A stretch of 64,000 nucleotides of DNA from NCBI RefSeq assembly GCF_900130075.1, contig NZ_LT671418.1, positions 3,658,001 through 3,722,000 of the forward strand, read 5' to 3'. This document shows, in pieces, positions 1 through 9,927 of this stretch; the stretch's first letter is position 1; every line of letters begins with the position of its first letter. Origin of the DNA: Herminiimonas arsenitoxidans. GTDB lineage: Bacteria > Pseudomonadota > Gammaproteobacteria > Burkholderiales > Burkholderiaceae_D. The position numbers and the translations under genes are program-made. The notes below the pieces were generated by a model. The model saw nothing but the letters and a program-made list of their open reading frames with translations, was not told where the DNA came from and did not search any database.

Positions 1-116
1 GCTCTCGTCTGTTGATGCCATCTCTTTTCTTAACGTTGCCGCAGAATATTGCGCACCTGGTATGGCAAGAGCCGACGAGGGCGCAACATCTGCTGCTTGT
101 TGCTTTGTTTACTTGT
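1..116. other. left-edge stretch, possible start of a minus-strand gene
   Basis: This is the short region downstream of the purine permease. On the minus strand an ATG at 21-19, preceded by a purine-rich stretch, opens a frame reading MASTDES up to the window edge. It could be the start of the next purine-cluster gene, but seven codons are too few to identify anything. No convincing terminator is visible after the permease. Confidence 0.2.
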
Positions 117-1412
117 TCAACCCAGATAAATCAGCTTGAACATGAACAAGGCGGCAATAATCCAGATCATGAACGACACTTCTTTTGCGCGGCCGGTCAG
201 CAGTTTCAGTGCTGCGTAGGTGATGAAGCCGAGTGCCATACCGTTTGCAACGGAATAGGTGAATGGCATGACGATGGTGGTGATGACTGCCGGTATGCAT
301 TCGGTCGTATCTTCCCAATCAATATCGCGCAGTTCTCGCAACATCAGGCAGGCAACGAAAAACAATGCAGGCGCTGTAGCGTAGGCAGGAACGACACCAG
401 CCAACGGTGCGATGAACAGGCACAGCAGGAACAGAACGGCGATGGTGACGGCGGTCAGACCGGTACGGCCACCGGCTTGTACGCCAGCTGCACTTTCAAT
501 ATAGGCGGTTGTACTGGAAGTGCCAAGCATGGAACCTGCAATGATGGCGCCACTGTCTGCGAGCAAGGCTTTATTCAGACGTTCTATCTTGCCGTTTTTC
601 ACCAAACCAGCGCGTTGTGCCACGCCCATCAAGGTACCGGTTGCATCAAACAGTTCAACCAGGAAAAAGACCAGTACTACGTTGATCAGGCCCATGCCCA
701 GCGCACCTTTGATGTCCAGTTGGAACAAGGTTGGTGAAATCGCAGGAGGTGTGTCGAACACGCCGCTGAAATGATTGCCGCCGAAGAAGAAACTCATGAC
801 GGTCACGGCCAAAATGCCGATCAGCATTGCACCTCTTACCTTGAGGCGATCCAGTGCGACGATCACGATGAAGCCGATGACTGCCATAACGGCTGGAGCT
901 TTATGCAGATCGCCCAGGGTAACCAGAGTGTTCGGATTAGCGACGACGATGCCCGCATTTTTCAGTGCAATCAAACCGAGAAACAGTCCGACACCGGCGG
1001 GGATCGCCGTTCGTAAGGAGTTCGGGATGCTGTTGATAATCAGCTCGCGGACCTTGAACAGACTGACCAGCATGAACAGGCAGCCGGAAATAAATACTGC
1101 GCCCAGCGCGGCTTGCCACGAATATCCCATACCAAGCACGACGGCATACGAGAAATAGGCATTGAGGCCCATGCCTGGTGCCAGGCCGATAGGGTAGTTG
1201 GCGTACAGACCCATGATCAATGTACCGATCGCGGCTGCCACGCAAGTGGCGACGAAAACCGAGTCCTTAGGCATACCCGCGTCACCCAGTATCGATGGGT
1301 TGACGAAGATGATGTAAGCCATCGTGAGGAAGGTGGTTAACCCTGCCAATAACTCGGTACGTACGTTCGTACCGTGGTCGCTTAACTTGAAATACTTGTC
1401 CAAAAATGTCAT
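117..1412 (-). CDS. NCS2-family purine permease (AzgA/GhxP type)
   Basis: Predicted inner-membrane proton symporter for a purine base (hypoxanthine/guanine, adenine or xanthine). The 431-residue protein is almost entirely hydrophobic, with about 12 membrane segments. Its N-terminus (KYFKLSDHGTNVRTELLAGL), the following TFLTMAYIIFVNPSIL and the GLAPGMGLNAYF motif are typical of the AzgA/PbuG branch of the nucleobase:cation symporter-2 family. Length agrees with the family. It sits at the edge of the urate-degradation genes, so supplying purines to that pathway is a reasonable inference. The start ATG follows an AGGAGACA-type ribosome binding site. Substrate cannot be fixed from sequence alone. 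Confidence 0.9.
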   Translation of the reverse strand: MTFLDKYFKLSDHGTNVRTELLAGLTTFLTMAYIIFVNPSILGDAGMPKDSVFVATCVAAAIGTLIMGLYANYPIGLAPGMGLNAYFSYAVVLGMGYSWQAALGAVFISGCLFMLVSLFKVRELIINSIPNSLRTAIPAGVGLFLGLIALKNAGIVVANPNTLVTLGDLHKAPAVMAVIGFIVIVALDRLKVRGAMLIGILAVTVMSFFFGGNHFSGVFDTPPAISPTLFQLDIKGALGMGLINVVLVFFLVELFDATGTLMGVAQRAGLVKNGKIERLNKALLADSGAIIAGSMLGTSSTTAYIESAAGVQAGGRTGLTAVTIAVLFLLCLFIAPLAGVVPAYATAPALFFVACLMLRELRDIDWEDTTECIPAVITTIVMPFTYSVANGMALGFITYAALKLLTGRAKEVSFMIWIIAALFMFKLIYLG

Positions 1413-1847
1413 CTGCTTGTCTCCTGATTATTATGCTTTGTATGCTTGGACGTTTGCCATCTAATGTGGATGTCGTTCAGCGTATCTAATGTCGTCGAAA
1501 TTTGCTTAAGCAATGTAATGCAGATGGAATATCCATTATAGGATTGCCGCTATATGGCGCAGGGCATTTCCACGGCTTTGAACACCGGCGGCGACGGTAT
1601 TGCCTGATCGGTTGCAGATAAACAACTCCTGTCGGCTGGTACATGCATTGCCATCTCCTGTCCGGTGTTGTTTTCTGGCTTATTTTGCAGGTTTTTCAAT
1701 ATCGATTGTTGCAGATAGCAGACGTGACCGCTGGATTTTCATCTCAAATGAAAATCCAGCTCATTTCGCGTTGCTCGGCGGTGTTTGCCACGTCGTACAT
1801 GATGGATGGATCGGCTGAATTGAAAGCCGATTTGTCCTTGCGTGCGG
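1413..1847. other. intergenic region with promoter-like sequence and a hairpin
   Basis: 435 bases without a credible gene lie between the permease start and the end of the YdcZ-type transporter. A GCTATATGG element at 1549-1557 resembles AT-rich elements in front of other purine genes in this cluster. A perfect 13-bp inverted repeat (1730-1742 with 1748-1760, 5-base loop) lies downstream of the transporter gene and could end its transcript, although no T-tract follows. I could not recognise a riboswitch. Confidence 0.4.
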
Positions 1848-2372
1848 CTAGCGCAAAGCGGCTTGTCCTGCGATGGGCAAGGGCGTGTCTTTTTCTGCAA
1901 CAGGGCTGTTGTTCCCACTGAGCTGGATCACGACTACACCTGCGATCAAGAGGAGGGCGCCGAGTACGCGTCCGCTGCTTAACTGCTTGGTTGCGAGGCC
2001 GAGCATGCCGAAATGATCGAGTGCCAGCGACGCGATGATTTGCCCTGTCATGGCGGCACCAACAAAGCCCATCGCTCCCAATCGCGGTATCAGCATCAGC
2101 GCCAATGAAATGAAAATGACGCCGTAGAGGCCGCCGGACCAGATCCAGAGCGGTGCTTTGGATGCAAAGTCCATGGAAGGCATGGGCAGGCGCAGCAGCA
2201 AGATGAGCGGCAGCAATACGCAGATGCTGAGCAGCAGCGAAACCAGTGTCGCCCACAGCGGATGTCCAAGGCCTTTTCCCAGTATCGCGTTGACGCCGCC
2301 TTGCAATGGCACCATCGCACCGACGCCGGCAGCGATTAGCATCATTACGAGTGATTGAATCAAATGCATCAT
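1848..2372 (-). CDS. YdcZ-family (DUF606) small membrane transporter
   Basis: A 174-residue protein of about five to six hydrophobic segments, matching the DMT-superfamily YdcZ/DUF606 family in length and in the N-terminal pattern GVGAMVPLQGGVNAILGKGLG. These proteins are believed to act as paired or homodimeric small-molecule transporters, and the substrate is unknown. It is transcribed away from the adjacent LysR gene (2461 onward), which suggests that regulator controls it. The polar C-terminal tail (SGNNSPVAEKDTPLPIAGQA) lies outside the membrane core. Confidence 0.8.
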   Translation of the reverse strand: MMHLIQSLVMMLIAAGVGAMVPLQGGVNAILGKGLGHPLWATLVSLLLSICVLLPLILLLRLPMPSMDFASKAPLWIWSGGLYGVIFISLALMLIPRLGAMGFVGAAMTGQIIASLALDHFGMLGLATKQLSSGRVLGALLLIAGVVVIQLSGNNSPVAEKDTPLPIAGQAALR

Positions 2373-2460
2373 GTATCCTTTTCATTGAAGATTTGTTGAA
2401 ACTTTATTTCATCGACTCGGCAAAGTGAAATTCCATTTACCTATCCAGGACATGCATGAA

Positions 2461-3360
2461 ATGAATACATTGCGTCGCATCGATCTCAATCTGCTGGTGA
2501 TACTGGATGCCTTATTGGCTGAGCGGCATGTCACGCGTGCAGCCGAGCGTTTACATTTGAGTCAACCGGCAGTCAGCCATGCGCTCGCTCGTCTGCGCGA
2601 GTTGCTGGATGACCCCTTGCTTGAACGTGTCGGTAGTGTGTTGGTGCCTACGCCGCGTGCGCTGGACCTTGTAGAGCCGCTGGCTGAAGCGCTGGCGAAG
2701 GTGGAAGCGTTGCTGACACCGGACGTGTTTGAGCCAGCTGTGGCGAGAAGAAGTTTTCGTCTGGCGATGTCGGATTATGGCGCGGCCTTGCTGTTACCGA
2801 ATCTGGTAAGAGATCTCCGCCGCGAAGCGCCGGGTATTGATCTGGTGATTACGCAAGGCAGTCGCGATGCAGTGCTGGATCAATTGCTGAATGGTGAAAT
2901 TGATCTGGCCGCCGGTGTGTTCCCCAATATGCCGCAAGAGTTGCGCTCTGCCAGTCTGTTTGAAGAAAGCTTTGCCTGTCTGCTGGATAAAAGCACTTTA
3001 TCGTCAGGCGGTAAATTAACTCTCGCAAATTATCTTGCGCGTCCACATGTCGGTGTTGGGCGCGGCGGCGGTGCAGTGGAGGTTGGTCAGGCACTGACTG
3101 CGATACGTGAACACAGGCGCGTGGCCGTTGCTCTGCCGCATTGGAGTGTGGCACCGCAATTGATAGCCGGCACCGATCTGATACTGACGGTTGCTTCCAG
3201 AGTTTTGCGTCAGATACGGCATCCGGAACTGGCAGTGGTTCCGGTGCCGTTTAAAGTGCCTGCGTTTTCGTTTGTGCTGGTCTGGCACCAGCGACGTGAT
3301 GACGAGCAGGCACTGACTTGGTTGCGCGAGCGGATCGCGGAAAATGCCTGTGCAGATTGA
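2461..3360 (+). CDS. LysR-family transcriptional regulator
   Basis: A 299-residue LysR-type regulator. The N-terminal winged helix-turn-helix is clear (RIDLNLLVILDALL, HVTRAAERLHLSQPAVSHAL, LDDPLLERVGSVLVPTPRA), followed by a periplasmic-binding-protein-like effector domain. I chose ATG 2461 because AGGA lies at 2447-2450 and the motif MNTLRRIDLNLL is the usual beginning for this NodD/PA0477-like branch. GTG 2425 and ATG 2452 are alternatives. It is divergent from the YdcZ-type transporter with about 90 bp between starts, the classic arrangement for a LysR gene and its target. The effector is unknown. Confidence 0.88.
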   Translation: MNTLRRIDLNLLVILDALLAERHVTRAAERLHLSQPAVSHALARLRELLDDPLLERVGSVLVPTPRALDLVEPLAEALAKVEALLTPDVFEPAVARRSFRLAMSDYGAALLLPNLVRDLRREAPGIDLVITQGSRDAVLDQLLNGEIDLAAGVFPNMPQELRSASLFEESFACLLDKSTLSSGGKLTLANYLARPHVGVGRGGGAVEVGQALTAIREHRRVAVALPHWSVAPQLIAGTDLILTVASRVLRQIRHPELAVVPVPFKVPAFSFVLVWHQRRDDEQALTWLRERIAENACAD

Positions 3361-3422
3361 AGTGAGTCAGGCAATTATTTACGACGCAGCTTAGCTATCG
3401 CTAAGCGCGTATCAGTGCGACA

Positions 3423-5075
3423 TCAGGCAGCGTTACTGGCGATAGCTGTGCGTTGCGGCATGGTTGGTGTGCTCACTAGACGCAGTTTTTCTGGTGCCGT
3501 TCGAGAAGTAGATATCTCCACAGCTTGCCGTTCGAGTTTGAAAATGCTGACCACCTGCATCAGTTGATCGGCCTGATCCTGTAGCGATTGCGCAGCGGCG
3601 GCGGATTGTTCTACCAGTGCAGCATTTTGCTGTGTGCCTTCATCAATCTGCGTGATGGCTTGTCCGACTTGTTCTATACCCGCACTTTGTTCCTGGCTGG
3701 CGCTACTGATCTCGGCGACGATCTCGGTGACGCGCCCCACGCTGGCAACGACTTCATTCATGGTAAGACCGGCTTGCTGTACCAGCTTGCTGCCGTTGTC
3801 GACTTTTGCGACTGAGTCATCAATTAGTGCTTTGATTTCTTTGGCCGCCGCCGCGCTGCGCTGTGCCAGGCTGCGTACTTCAGATGCCACTACCGCAAAA
3901 CCGCGTCCTTGCTCGCCGGCGCGTGCAGCTTCGACCGCGGCGTTGAGCGCCAGAATATTCGTCTGGAAGGCAATGCTGTCGATGACGCCGGTAATGTCGA
4001 CAATCTTTTTCGATGAGGCATTGATTGCTGCCATCGTATCGACAACCTGATTGACGACGCTACCGCCTTGTCGCGCTACATTCGAGGCGGAGACAGCAAG
4101 CTGATTGGCTTGTTGTGCATTATCTGCATTCTGCTTCACGGTCGAGGTCAGCTCTTCCATTGCGGATGCGGTTTCTTCTAGTGAACTGGCCTGTTGTTCT
4201 GTACGCGACGATAGGTCGATATTGCCACTGGCGATTTCGCTGGAGGCGCTGGCGATGGTTCCGGTGCCGCTGCGTACCTGCGTGACGATGCGGTGTAGAT
4301 TGTCGTTCATGGTTTTCAATGCGGCCATCAACTGACCGACCTCGTTGGTCGTCTTGACGAGCACCGTGCCACTCAGATCACCTTCAGCCACGCGTCGGGC
4401 GACGCCGACTGCTGTATTGAGTGGTCGGGTGATGCTGCGCGTCACCCACCAGCCCACTGCAATCGACAGCAGCAGAGTGATACCGGCCAATATATTGATG
4501 ATCGTACGTGCTTGCCCGGAGTCACCGCTGGCAGCGTTGCCAGCTGCACTCATCAAGCCACCTTGATAGTCGAACATCGCATCCAGTGCGATAAAGTATT
4601 TGACCTGTACCGGCATGAAGACATTATCCAGATAGGCTTGGGCTTCTGCTGTCTTGCCATCTTGTGCCAGTTGCAGCAGGGCGTCGCGCGCCGGGACATA
4701 TTGATCGCGGGCGTTGATGGCAACGTTGATAAACCGCTTGTCTTCTTCGGTTTGTGCAATGGCCTTGATCTGGTTCAGACCTTCATTCATTTTTCTATCT
4801 GCCAGCTGCGTGTCGTCTAGCAGATTTTTTATTTTGGCCGGATCGCTGCTCAGCATGATGTCGCGCAGGTTCAAGGCTATCTTGTTGACTTGAATTTGTA
4901 TGGTGTTGGCTAGCACCGTTTTGGGATAACGGTCTTTGGTGATTAGATTGATGCTGTTGTTGAGTTGTAGCAATTGGGTATTGCTGAGTACGGTAATGAC
5001 GATCAGTAATGCAATCACGATGCCGAAACTGAGAGTCAACTTCTGACCTATTTTCATGTTGGCAAGCATCTTCAT
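3423..5075 (-). CDS. methyl-accepting chemotaxis protein
   Basis: A transmembrane chemoreceptor of 550 residues. Layout: short cytoplasmic start, first membrane helix near residues 10-30, a helical periplasmic four-helix-bundle ligand domain to about residue 190, second membrane helix, HAMP ([20 protein letters not shown]), then the long signalling coiled coil with the conserved tip ([19 protein letters not shown]). The C-terminus ends in SNAA, without the NWETF-type pentapeptide that tethers CheR/CheB in some receptors. ATG 5075 is chosen because AAAGGT precedes it; the frame stays open a further 51 codons but that extension is polar and unlike the family. It follows the uraD-allC fusion in the same direction, so a purine-related ligand is possible but unproven. 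A hairpin (3390-3405) lies downstream. Confidence 0.92.
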   Translation of the reverse strand: MKMLANMKIGQKLTLSFGIVIALLIVITVLSNTQLLQLNNSINLITKDRYPKTVLANTIQIQVNKIALNLRDIMLSSDPAKIKNLLDDTQLADRKMNEGLNQIKAIAQTEEDKRFINVAINARDQYVPARDALLQLAQDGKTAEAQAYLDNVFMPVQVKYFIALDAMFDYQGGLMSAAGNAASGDSGQARTIINILAGITLLLSIAVGWWVTRSITRPLNTAVGVARRVAEGDLSGTVLVKTTNEVGQLMAALKTMNDNLHRIVTQVRSGTGTIASASSEIASGNIDLSSRTEQQASSLEETASAMEELTSTVKQNADNAQQANQLAVSASNVARQGGSVVNQVVDTMAAINASSKKIVDITGVIDSIAFQTNILALNAAVEAARAGEQGRGFAVVASEVRSLAQRSAAAAKEIKALIDDSVAKVDNGSKLVQQAGLTMNEVVASVGRVTEIVAEISSASQEQSAGIEQVGQAITQIDEGTQQNAALVEQSAAAAQSLQDQADQLMQVVSIFKLERQAVEISTSRTAPEKLRLVSTPTMPQRTAIASNAA

Positions 5076-5166
5076 GGGTTTACCTTTAAGAAAGGGTGAT
5101 CGCAAGCCACAGTCGCGGATGGACTGTGGCTCATAGGATGTTTTTGATTCGTCGTGGTGTTGTGTC

Positions 5167-6924
5167 TTACTTTGCTTGGAAGTTGCGCAAGAAATCGAGC
5201 AGGATTTGGCCGGATACTTCAGCATCATCTGCTGTCATGGTTTCCAGAGGGTTATGACTAATACCACCGTTGCCGCAACGGGTGAAGAGCATGGCGACAT
5301 CGGTCATTTTGGAGATCGCCATGGCATCGTGACCGGCACCGGATGCAAGCTTGAATGGCTGTACGCCAGCGCGTTCTGTTGCTTCTGATAATTGTTGCAT
5401 CAGCCATGGTGCGCATGGTGCGGCCGGCGCGGAAACTGTTTGTTCTGCCTTGTATTCGATATTGCGTCGTGTGCAAATGTCAGCGATTTGTTGCAATACA
5501 TCGGCGACGGCGGCTTCGCGTACTGTATCAACCGCAGCGCGTATATCCAGCGACAGTACACAGCGGCCGGGGATGACGTTGGTTGATCCGTTTGGCACCT
5601 GCAATTGGCCGACCGTGCCAACCAGCGATGCGCTTTGATGTTGGGCGCAGCGTTGTTCAACGTAGAGAATGATTTCAGCAGCGGCAGCGGCAGCATCCTT
5701 GCGCATAGTCATAGGCGTGGTGCCGGCATGACTGGCGACGCCTTGCAACTCAATCAGGTAACGCGAACTACCTGCGATGGAGGTGACGATGCCGACCGGC
5801 AAGCCATGTTGCAGCAGCACCGGCCCTTGTTCGATATGTACTTCGACATAGCCGAGCACATCGCTTGCATCGCGGGCAATCGATGGAATCGTGTTGACGT
5901 CATGTCCGGCTTGCGTGATCACGTCGCGCATGCTGATGCCGTCACGGTCTGTAATATCGAGTAGAGACAGATCGAACTGGCCAATCACGGCATTGCTACC
6001 GAGGAAAGTGCTTTTGAAGCGTACGCCTTCTTCTTCTGCAAATCCGATCACTTCAAAATGAAATGGCAGTGTCTCGCCGCGCTCATGCAAGTGTTTGACG
6101 ACGGCTATCGGTAACAAGATACCTTCGCGACCATCATATTTACCGGCGTTACGCACGGTATCGTAATGCGAGCCGGTGATCAAAGTCTTGGCTGCCGGAT
6201 CGGTAGACAAGTAACGGCCAACCACGTTACCGACGGCGTCGATGTGCGCGTACATGCCGGCTTCGCGCATCCAGTTCGCCAGTTGTTCAGCAGTACGTTT
6301 ATGGGTAGGCGTCATGTATGTGCAAGTGAGACCATTTTCGTCTTCACTCCAGTCACCGATTTCTTCGGCCCATGCCATCACGGCATTGCCTAATGTCGGA
6401 ACATGACCGAGCAAATCGTTGATGCGCATTTCTGCGATGCGTCCGATTTGTCGCAGCGCTTCTTGTAACTCATCTTCAGGATGGTTTCTGAGGCGACGTG
6501 TAAATGTGGCGATGATCGCTTTGCGCGTCAGTCCTTTACCAGTTGCTCCTTTGACTGCGAGGATGAAAGGGAAGCCGAATCTGGCGTTGTAGTTGGCATT
6601 GAGTTGTTGCAGCGCTGTAAATTCTTCCTGGCTGCATAAATGCAAACCAGCCTGGGCTTGTTCGCCAGTTGATTCTGCTGTCAGCTCGCCTGCAATCGCT
6701 GCCTTGCCTGCCAATTCCGGGTGAGCCAGGATCAGACCGAGCTGTTCCTCGCGGCTGGCATGCGCAACGACTTCCTGCATGGCTTGCTTGAGTGCTGTGA
6801 TGTTGCGTAGCGGACGTTGTGCTGCGGTTCTTTCCGGTATCCAGGGAGAGTGCTCATAGATGCCGTGCAGAGTGTCCACGAAGGTTTTCGTGTCGCAGTT
6901 ATTCAAATGTTCCAGAGTCGTCAT
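5167..6924 (-). CDS. fused OHCU decarboxylase (UraD) and allantoate amidohydrolase (AllC/M20)
   Basis: A bifunctional 585-residue protein covering two steps of urate breakdown. Residues 1 to about 165 form a 2-oxo-4-hydroxy-4-carboxy-5-ureidoimidazoline decarboxylase, with catalytic His68 in [10 protein letters not shown] and the [11 protein letters not shown] and [12 protein letters not shown] segments. Residues from about 175 to the end form an M20 metallo-amidohydrolase of the allantoate/carbamoyl-amino-acid group, with metal-binding GSHYDTV (His253, Asp255), YDGREG (Asp264), EEEGVRF (Glu297-299), HIEQGPVL and the dimerisation motif SHAGTTPM. The two domains join through a short linker with no stop or frameshift. 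The single-domain enzymes are about 170 and 410 residues, so this is a full fusion. It should make allantoin from OHCU and convert allantoate to ureidoglycine/ureidoglycolate, with PuuE acting between. Specificity for allantoate is inferred from context. Confidence 0.92.
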   Translation of the reverse strand: MTTLEHLNNCDTKTFVDTLHGIYEHSPWIPERTAAQRPLRNITALKQAMQEVVAHASREEQLGLILAHPELAGKAAIAGELTAESTGEQAQAGLHLCSQEEFTALQQLNANYNARFGFPFILAVKGATGKGLTRKAIIATFTRRLRNHPEDELQEALRQIGRIAEMRINDLLGHVPTLGNAVMAWAEEIGDWSEDENGLTCTYMTPTHKRTAEQLANWMREAGMYAHIDAVGNVVGRYLSTDPAAKTLITGSHYDTVRNAGKYDGREGILLPIAVVKHLHERGETLPFHFEVIGFAEEEGVRFKSTFLGSNAVIGQFDLSLLDITDRDGISMRDVITQAGHDVNTIPSIARDASDVLGYVEVHIEQGPVLLQHGLPVGIVTSIAGSSRYLIELQGVASHAGTTPMTMRKDAAAAAAEIILYVEQRCAQHQSASLVGTVGQLQVPNGSTNVIPGRCVLSLDIRAAVDTVREAAVADVLQQIADICTRRNIEYKAEQTVSAPAAPCAPWLMQQLSEATERAGVQPFKLASGAGHDAMAISKMTDVAMLFTRCGNGGISHNPLETMTADDAEVSGQILLDFLRNFQAK

Positions 6925-7279
6925 GTTCTTATCGGCAGCTTAGGTCTGACCGATCCTTGTCTTGTATGCTGAGCGAGTGAGTCCCGCCGTTGGCCGCCGT
7001 GAAAATGGCGTATGGGCAGAGCGGCATTTTTCGGAAAAAGTGCCGTTGATCATCGGAGTAATGGCTATGCTTGGGTCGCGAGTTTTGCTATCGCGTATCT
7101 TTTATCCACTGGATGGCTATTGCTTTCCATGGCTGTCTCCTGAATGTTTTAATTTACTCTGCATCGCTTTTTAAGCTGCAGGTTTGTGAGTCGATACTAA
7201 AGTAAATTGCACAGCACGATATATGGAATAGCAAATAGTCGAATTCTAGATTCGGATATAAAGGGAAGGCCGGGAAGCC
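6925..7279. other. intergenic region upstream of uraD-allC
   Basis: 355 bases without a credible gene. It must contain the promoter of the minus-strand fusion gene and the end of the LysR transcript. AT-rich TATAT elements occur at 7219-7224 and 7255-7260. The one long plus-strand frame here (6962-7174) has no family-like features. No hairpin with a T-tract was found. Confidence 0.35.
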
Positions 7280-8215
7280 TTACTTTGTCATGCTTTTGGC
7301 GGCAGCGCTGACTTGCGCTCTGAGCCATTTATGTTCGGTAGCCTGATGCACGCGTTCATGCCACAACAGGTAAAAACGTAATGGCGGAAATTTGATCGGT
7401 ACCGTATAACTTTTGAGCCCTAGCGTCTTTTCGTAAAAGCGTGCGAATTGCTGACCTGCAGTCAATACCAGATCCGTTTGCGCCACCATATAAGGCAGCA
7501 TGCGGAAATGGGCTGACTCCACCACAACATTGCGTTGCAGATTTTGTTTTTCCAGAAAAGAATCGATCGTGCCGTGATAGCCGGGCAGAATTTGTGACGG
7601 TGCTGCATGCGGCAAGCTCAGATAATCTTCTATCGTCATATCTTCAGCACTGGTGCGTCGCGCGTAGGCACAATCGGAGCGCATCAAGCAGACAATAGGA
7701 TCATCGAACAGTTTAGACAGGTGCAGGTGCTCGGGCATTTCATCCCAGTTGGCGATCACCAGATCAAGCTCGCCATCTGACAGCAATCGCACGTAATCTG
7801 TTTCCGGTCCGAGCGCATGAATGACGATGTGGCTTTTTGGCGACTCGCGACGCAGACGGGCAATCACTTCCGTAAAGAATTGCGTATTCATGTAATCGGG
7901 TGCGGCGATGTGAAAGGTGCGCGCTTCTTCTTGCGGCACGAAGGCCGTCTTCGGAATGAACAGATGTTCTGCTTCATCGAGTATGCGTTTGGCCGACTTC
8001 ATCAGGCTCTCGCCATGCTGGGTCGGGACCATGCCGCGCGCTCCACGTACCAATAAAGGATCGCCAGTCAGCTCACGCAATTTGCGCAAGGACGCTGAAA
8101 TGGATGGTTGTGGACGATTCAATTTCAATGCCACGCGCGAGACATTCTTTTCGCACAGCAGCATATAAAGAATACGAATCAGATGGATATCGAGATGATC
8201 GGGCAGCCTGGACAT
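7280..8215 (-). CDS. LysR-family regulator, probable purine/urate gene regulator
   Basis: A 311-residue LysR-type regulator with an N-terminal helix-turn-helix (LDIHLIRILYMLL, NVSRVALKLNRPQPSISASL) and a NodD-like effector-binding domain. It sits between uraD-allC and puuD, divergent from puuD, so it probably controls the urate genes in response to a pathway intermediate. That is inference from position. The region it shares with puuD holds a direct repeat of TATAT(GT)CAAAT that could be its binding site. Like 2461-3360 it is of the NodD-type branch, but the two are clearly different proteins. Confidence 0.88.
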   Translation of the reverse strand: MSRLPDHLDIHLIRILYMLLCEKNVSRVALKLNRPQPSISASLRKLRELTGDPLLVRGARGMVPTQHGESLMKSAKRILDEAEHLFIPKTAFVPQEEARTFHIAAPDYMNTQFFTEVIARLRRESPKSHIVIHALGPETDYVRLLSDGELDLVIANWDEMPEHLHLSKLFDDPIVCLMRSDCAYARRTSAEDMTIEDYLSLPHAAPSQILPGYHGTIDSFLEKQNLQRNVVVESAHFRMLPYMVAQTDLVLTAGQQFARFYEKTLGLKSYTVPIKFPPLRFYLLWHERVHQATEHKWLRAQVSAAAKSMTK

Positions 8216-8580
8216 TCGTTGTCTCCGGTAGGTGATTGCACGCAGGCAAACATTCGGGATAAATCAAATACCGAATGTCCCACATTTCGAACTCATTGTT
8301 GTATATCAAATTCTATATGTCAAATATAAGAGATCAGCAATGTATTAAGTGGCTGGGACGTTTATCGTTCCAATAGTCTGGTTGCAAGCAGGTATATAAA
8401 TCTGTGTGGCTGGATGTTGTGAAGATCATAAGGTCGCAGCGGCATGTTCGGTAGCGGGAAGGTGTGGCGTAATACGCTGCTACCAGTCTCGTTACTGACA
8501 GATACGACCAATTCGGGACGCATAGTCCTGCTCATTTGCAGAGCGCGCAGTGGCGGATGAGAATCAAACGTGGGGAAGAC
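8216..8580. other. divergent promoter region, LysR / puuD
   Basis: 365 bases between two divergent genes, with no credible coding sequence. It holds the promoters for both, including the AT-rich direct repeat at 8302-8325. The puuD ribosome binding site (GGGGAAG) is at its right end. Confidence 0.5.
8302..8325. promoter_or_regulatory. candidate LysR operator, direct repeat
   Basis: Two near-copies, TATATCAAAT at 8302-8311 and TATATGTCAAAT at 8314-8325, lie about 85 bp upstream of the divergent LysR start. Related TATAT elements occur upstream of puuE/hiuH and the uraD fusion. The assignment to the purine LysR protein is inference. Confidence 0.3.
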
Positions 8581-9861
8581 ATGGAAGCATTATTCGTATC
8601 GTACGGCGTCGAGTGGCTCAATCTGCTGGTGCGCTGGTTTCACTTGATTACCGGCATCGCCTGGATCGGCGCGTCGTTTTATTTTGTCTGGCTCGATAAC
8701 TCTATCCGTCCTCCCAAGCCAGGCAGCGACTTGGCCAAGAAGGGTGTCTCTGGCGAATTGTGGGCTGTGCATGGTGGCGGTTTTTATAATCCGCAAAAAT
8801 ATCTGGTTGCACCGCAAGAGTTACCGGAAGAATTGCACTGGTTTAAATGGGAAGCGTATGCAACCTGGCTCAGCGGTTTTGCCATGTTGTTTATCGTCTA
8901 CTACTTCAATGCATCAGCCATGATGATAGACAAGTCAGTCGCTGATTTGTCTTCCTGGCAGGCTATCGGCGTCGGTCTTGGCACCTTGCTAGTTGGTTGG
9001 GTTGTCTATGATTTGCTGTGTCGTTCGCCCTTGGGCAAGCGCGAAGGTTTGCTCGGCATCGTCATGTTCGTGTTTATTGTCGGTGCAACGTATGTGCTGA
9101 CTCATTTGTTGAGCGGTCGTGCTGCTTACATTCATGTCGGTGCGATGATCGGTACGATCATGGTTGGTAATGTGTTGATGGTGATTATTCCTGGACAGCG
9201 CAAACTGGTCGAAGCGATGAAAGCTGGAAAATCGCCAGATCCCATCTATGGCAAACGCGGCAAGCAACGTAGTGTGCACAATAACTATTTCACGCTGCCG
9301 GTGTTGTTCATCATGATCAGCAATCATTACGCGATGACATACACGCATGCTTATAGCTGGCTGGTGTTGGCAGCGATCATGGCAGCGGGCGTACTGATTC
9401 GTCACTTCTTTAATCTGCGTCATGCCGGCAAAGTATCGTTGGCTTATCCGATTGCAGGTGTGTTGTTATTGGTGGCAGTTGCCATTGCGATTGCACCGCG
9501 TCCGATACCGAAACCCGCAGTAGCTGCTGTGACAGCTCCAGCAGTCGCGGCTACAGCAACGACCGCGGCAGTAGCTAGCCCTGTAGCAGTGGCAGCTACG
9601 ACGACAAGTGATTTTGAGCATGTGCAAAACGTCATTATGCAGCGCTGTGCCAGTTGTCATTCAGCTCAGCCGACGCAAGCAGGATTTGCTACAGCTCCTG
9701 CTGGCATGATGTTGCAAACGCCAGAATTGATACGCCAGCATGCGACCAAGGTTTATCAGCGTGTTGTGCAAACCAAGGACATGCCATTAGGGAATATGAC
9801 GCACATGACAGATGAAGAGCGTGCCTTGATTGGGACATGGTTCGAGTCTGGAGCGAAATAA
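8581..9861 (+). CDS. puuD: urate hydroxylase/oxidase PuuD with C-terminal cytochrome c domain
   Basis: Membrane-bound urate oxidase, the cofactor-independent-uricase replacement found in many proteobacteria, converting urate to 5-hydroxyisourate and passing electrons to the respiratory chain. Residues 1 to about 305 carry about eight membrane helices with the family signature (WFHLITGIAWIGASFYFVWL, ELWAVHGGGFY, NYFTLPVLFIMISNHY). A low-complexity Ala/Thr/Val linker (about 310-340) joins a C-terminal cytochrome c domain with CASCH at 356-360 and a distal methionine probably in KDMPLGNMTHMTDEERA. ATG 8581 is preceded by GGGGAAG. It is followed 66 bp later by the ammonia-lyase gene in the same direction, so the two may be co-transcribed. 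Confidence 0.93.
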   Translation: MEALFVSYGVEWLNLLVRWFHLITGIAWIGASFYFVWLDNSIRPPKPGSDLAKKGVSGELWAVHGGGFYNPQKYLVAPQELPEELHWFKWEAYATWLSGFAMLFIVYYFNASAMMIDKSVADLSSWQAIGVGLGTLLVGWVVYDLLCRSPLGKREGLLGIVMFVFIVGATYVLTHLLSGRAAYIHVGAMIGTIMVGNVLMVIIPGQRKLVEAMKAGKSPDPIYGKRGKQRSVHNNYFTLPVLFIMISNHYAMTYTHAYSWLVLAAIMAAGVLIRHFFNLRHAGKVSLAYPIAGVLLLVAVAIAIAPRPIPKPAVAAVTAPAVAATATTAAVASPVAVAATTTSDFEHVQNVIMQRCASCHSAQPTQAGFATAPAGMMLQTPELIRQHATKVYQRVVQTKDMPLGNMTHMTDEERALIGTWFESGAK

Positions 9862-9927
9862 AAAGCGCAAGAAGTTGCTCGCCTAGCCGATACTGAAAAC
9901 ATCATAAAAAATATAACGAGGAAACAT

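Noticed and set aside
1413..1600. Purine or xanthine riboswitch ahead of the purine permease
   Set aside because: The location invited it, but I could not identify a conserved aptamer core by eye.
1744..2385. 213-codon frame overlapping the YdcZ-type gene on the same strand
   Set aside because: Arg/His-rich out-of-frame translation; the 174-residue hydrophobic protein is the real product.
6962..7174. 70-codon plus-strand frame upstream of the uraD fusion
   Set aside because: No ribosome site, mixed composition, and it lies over the promoter of the fusion gene.
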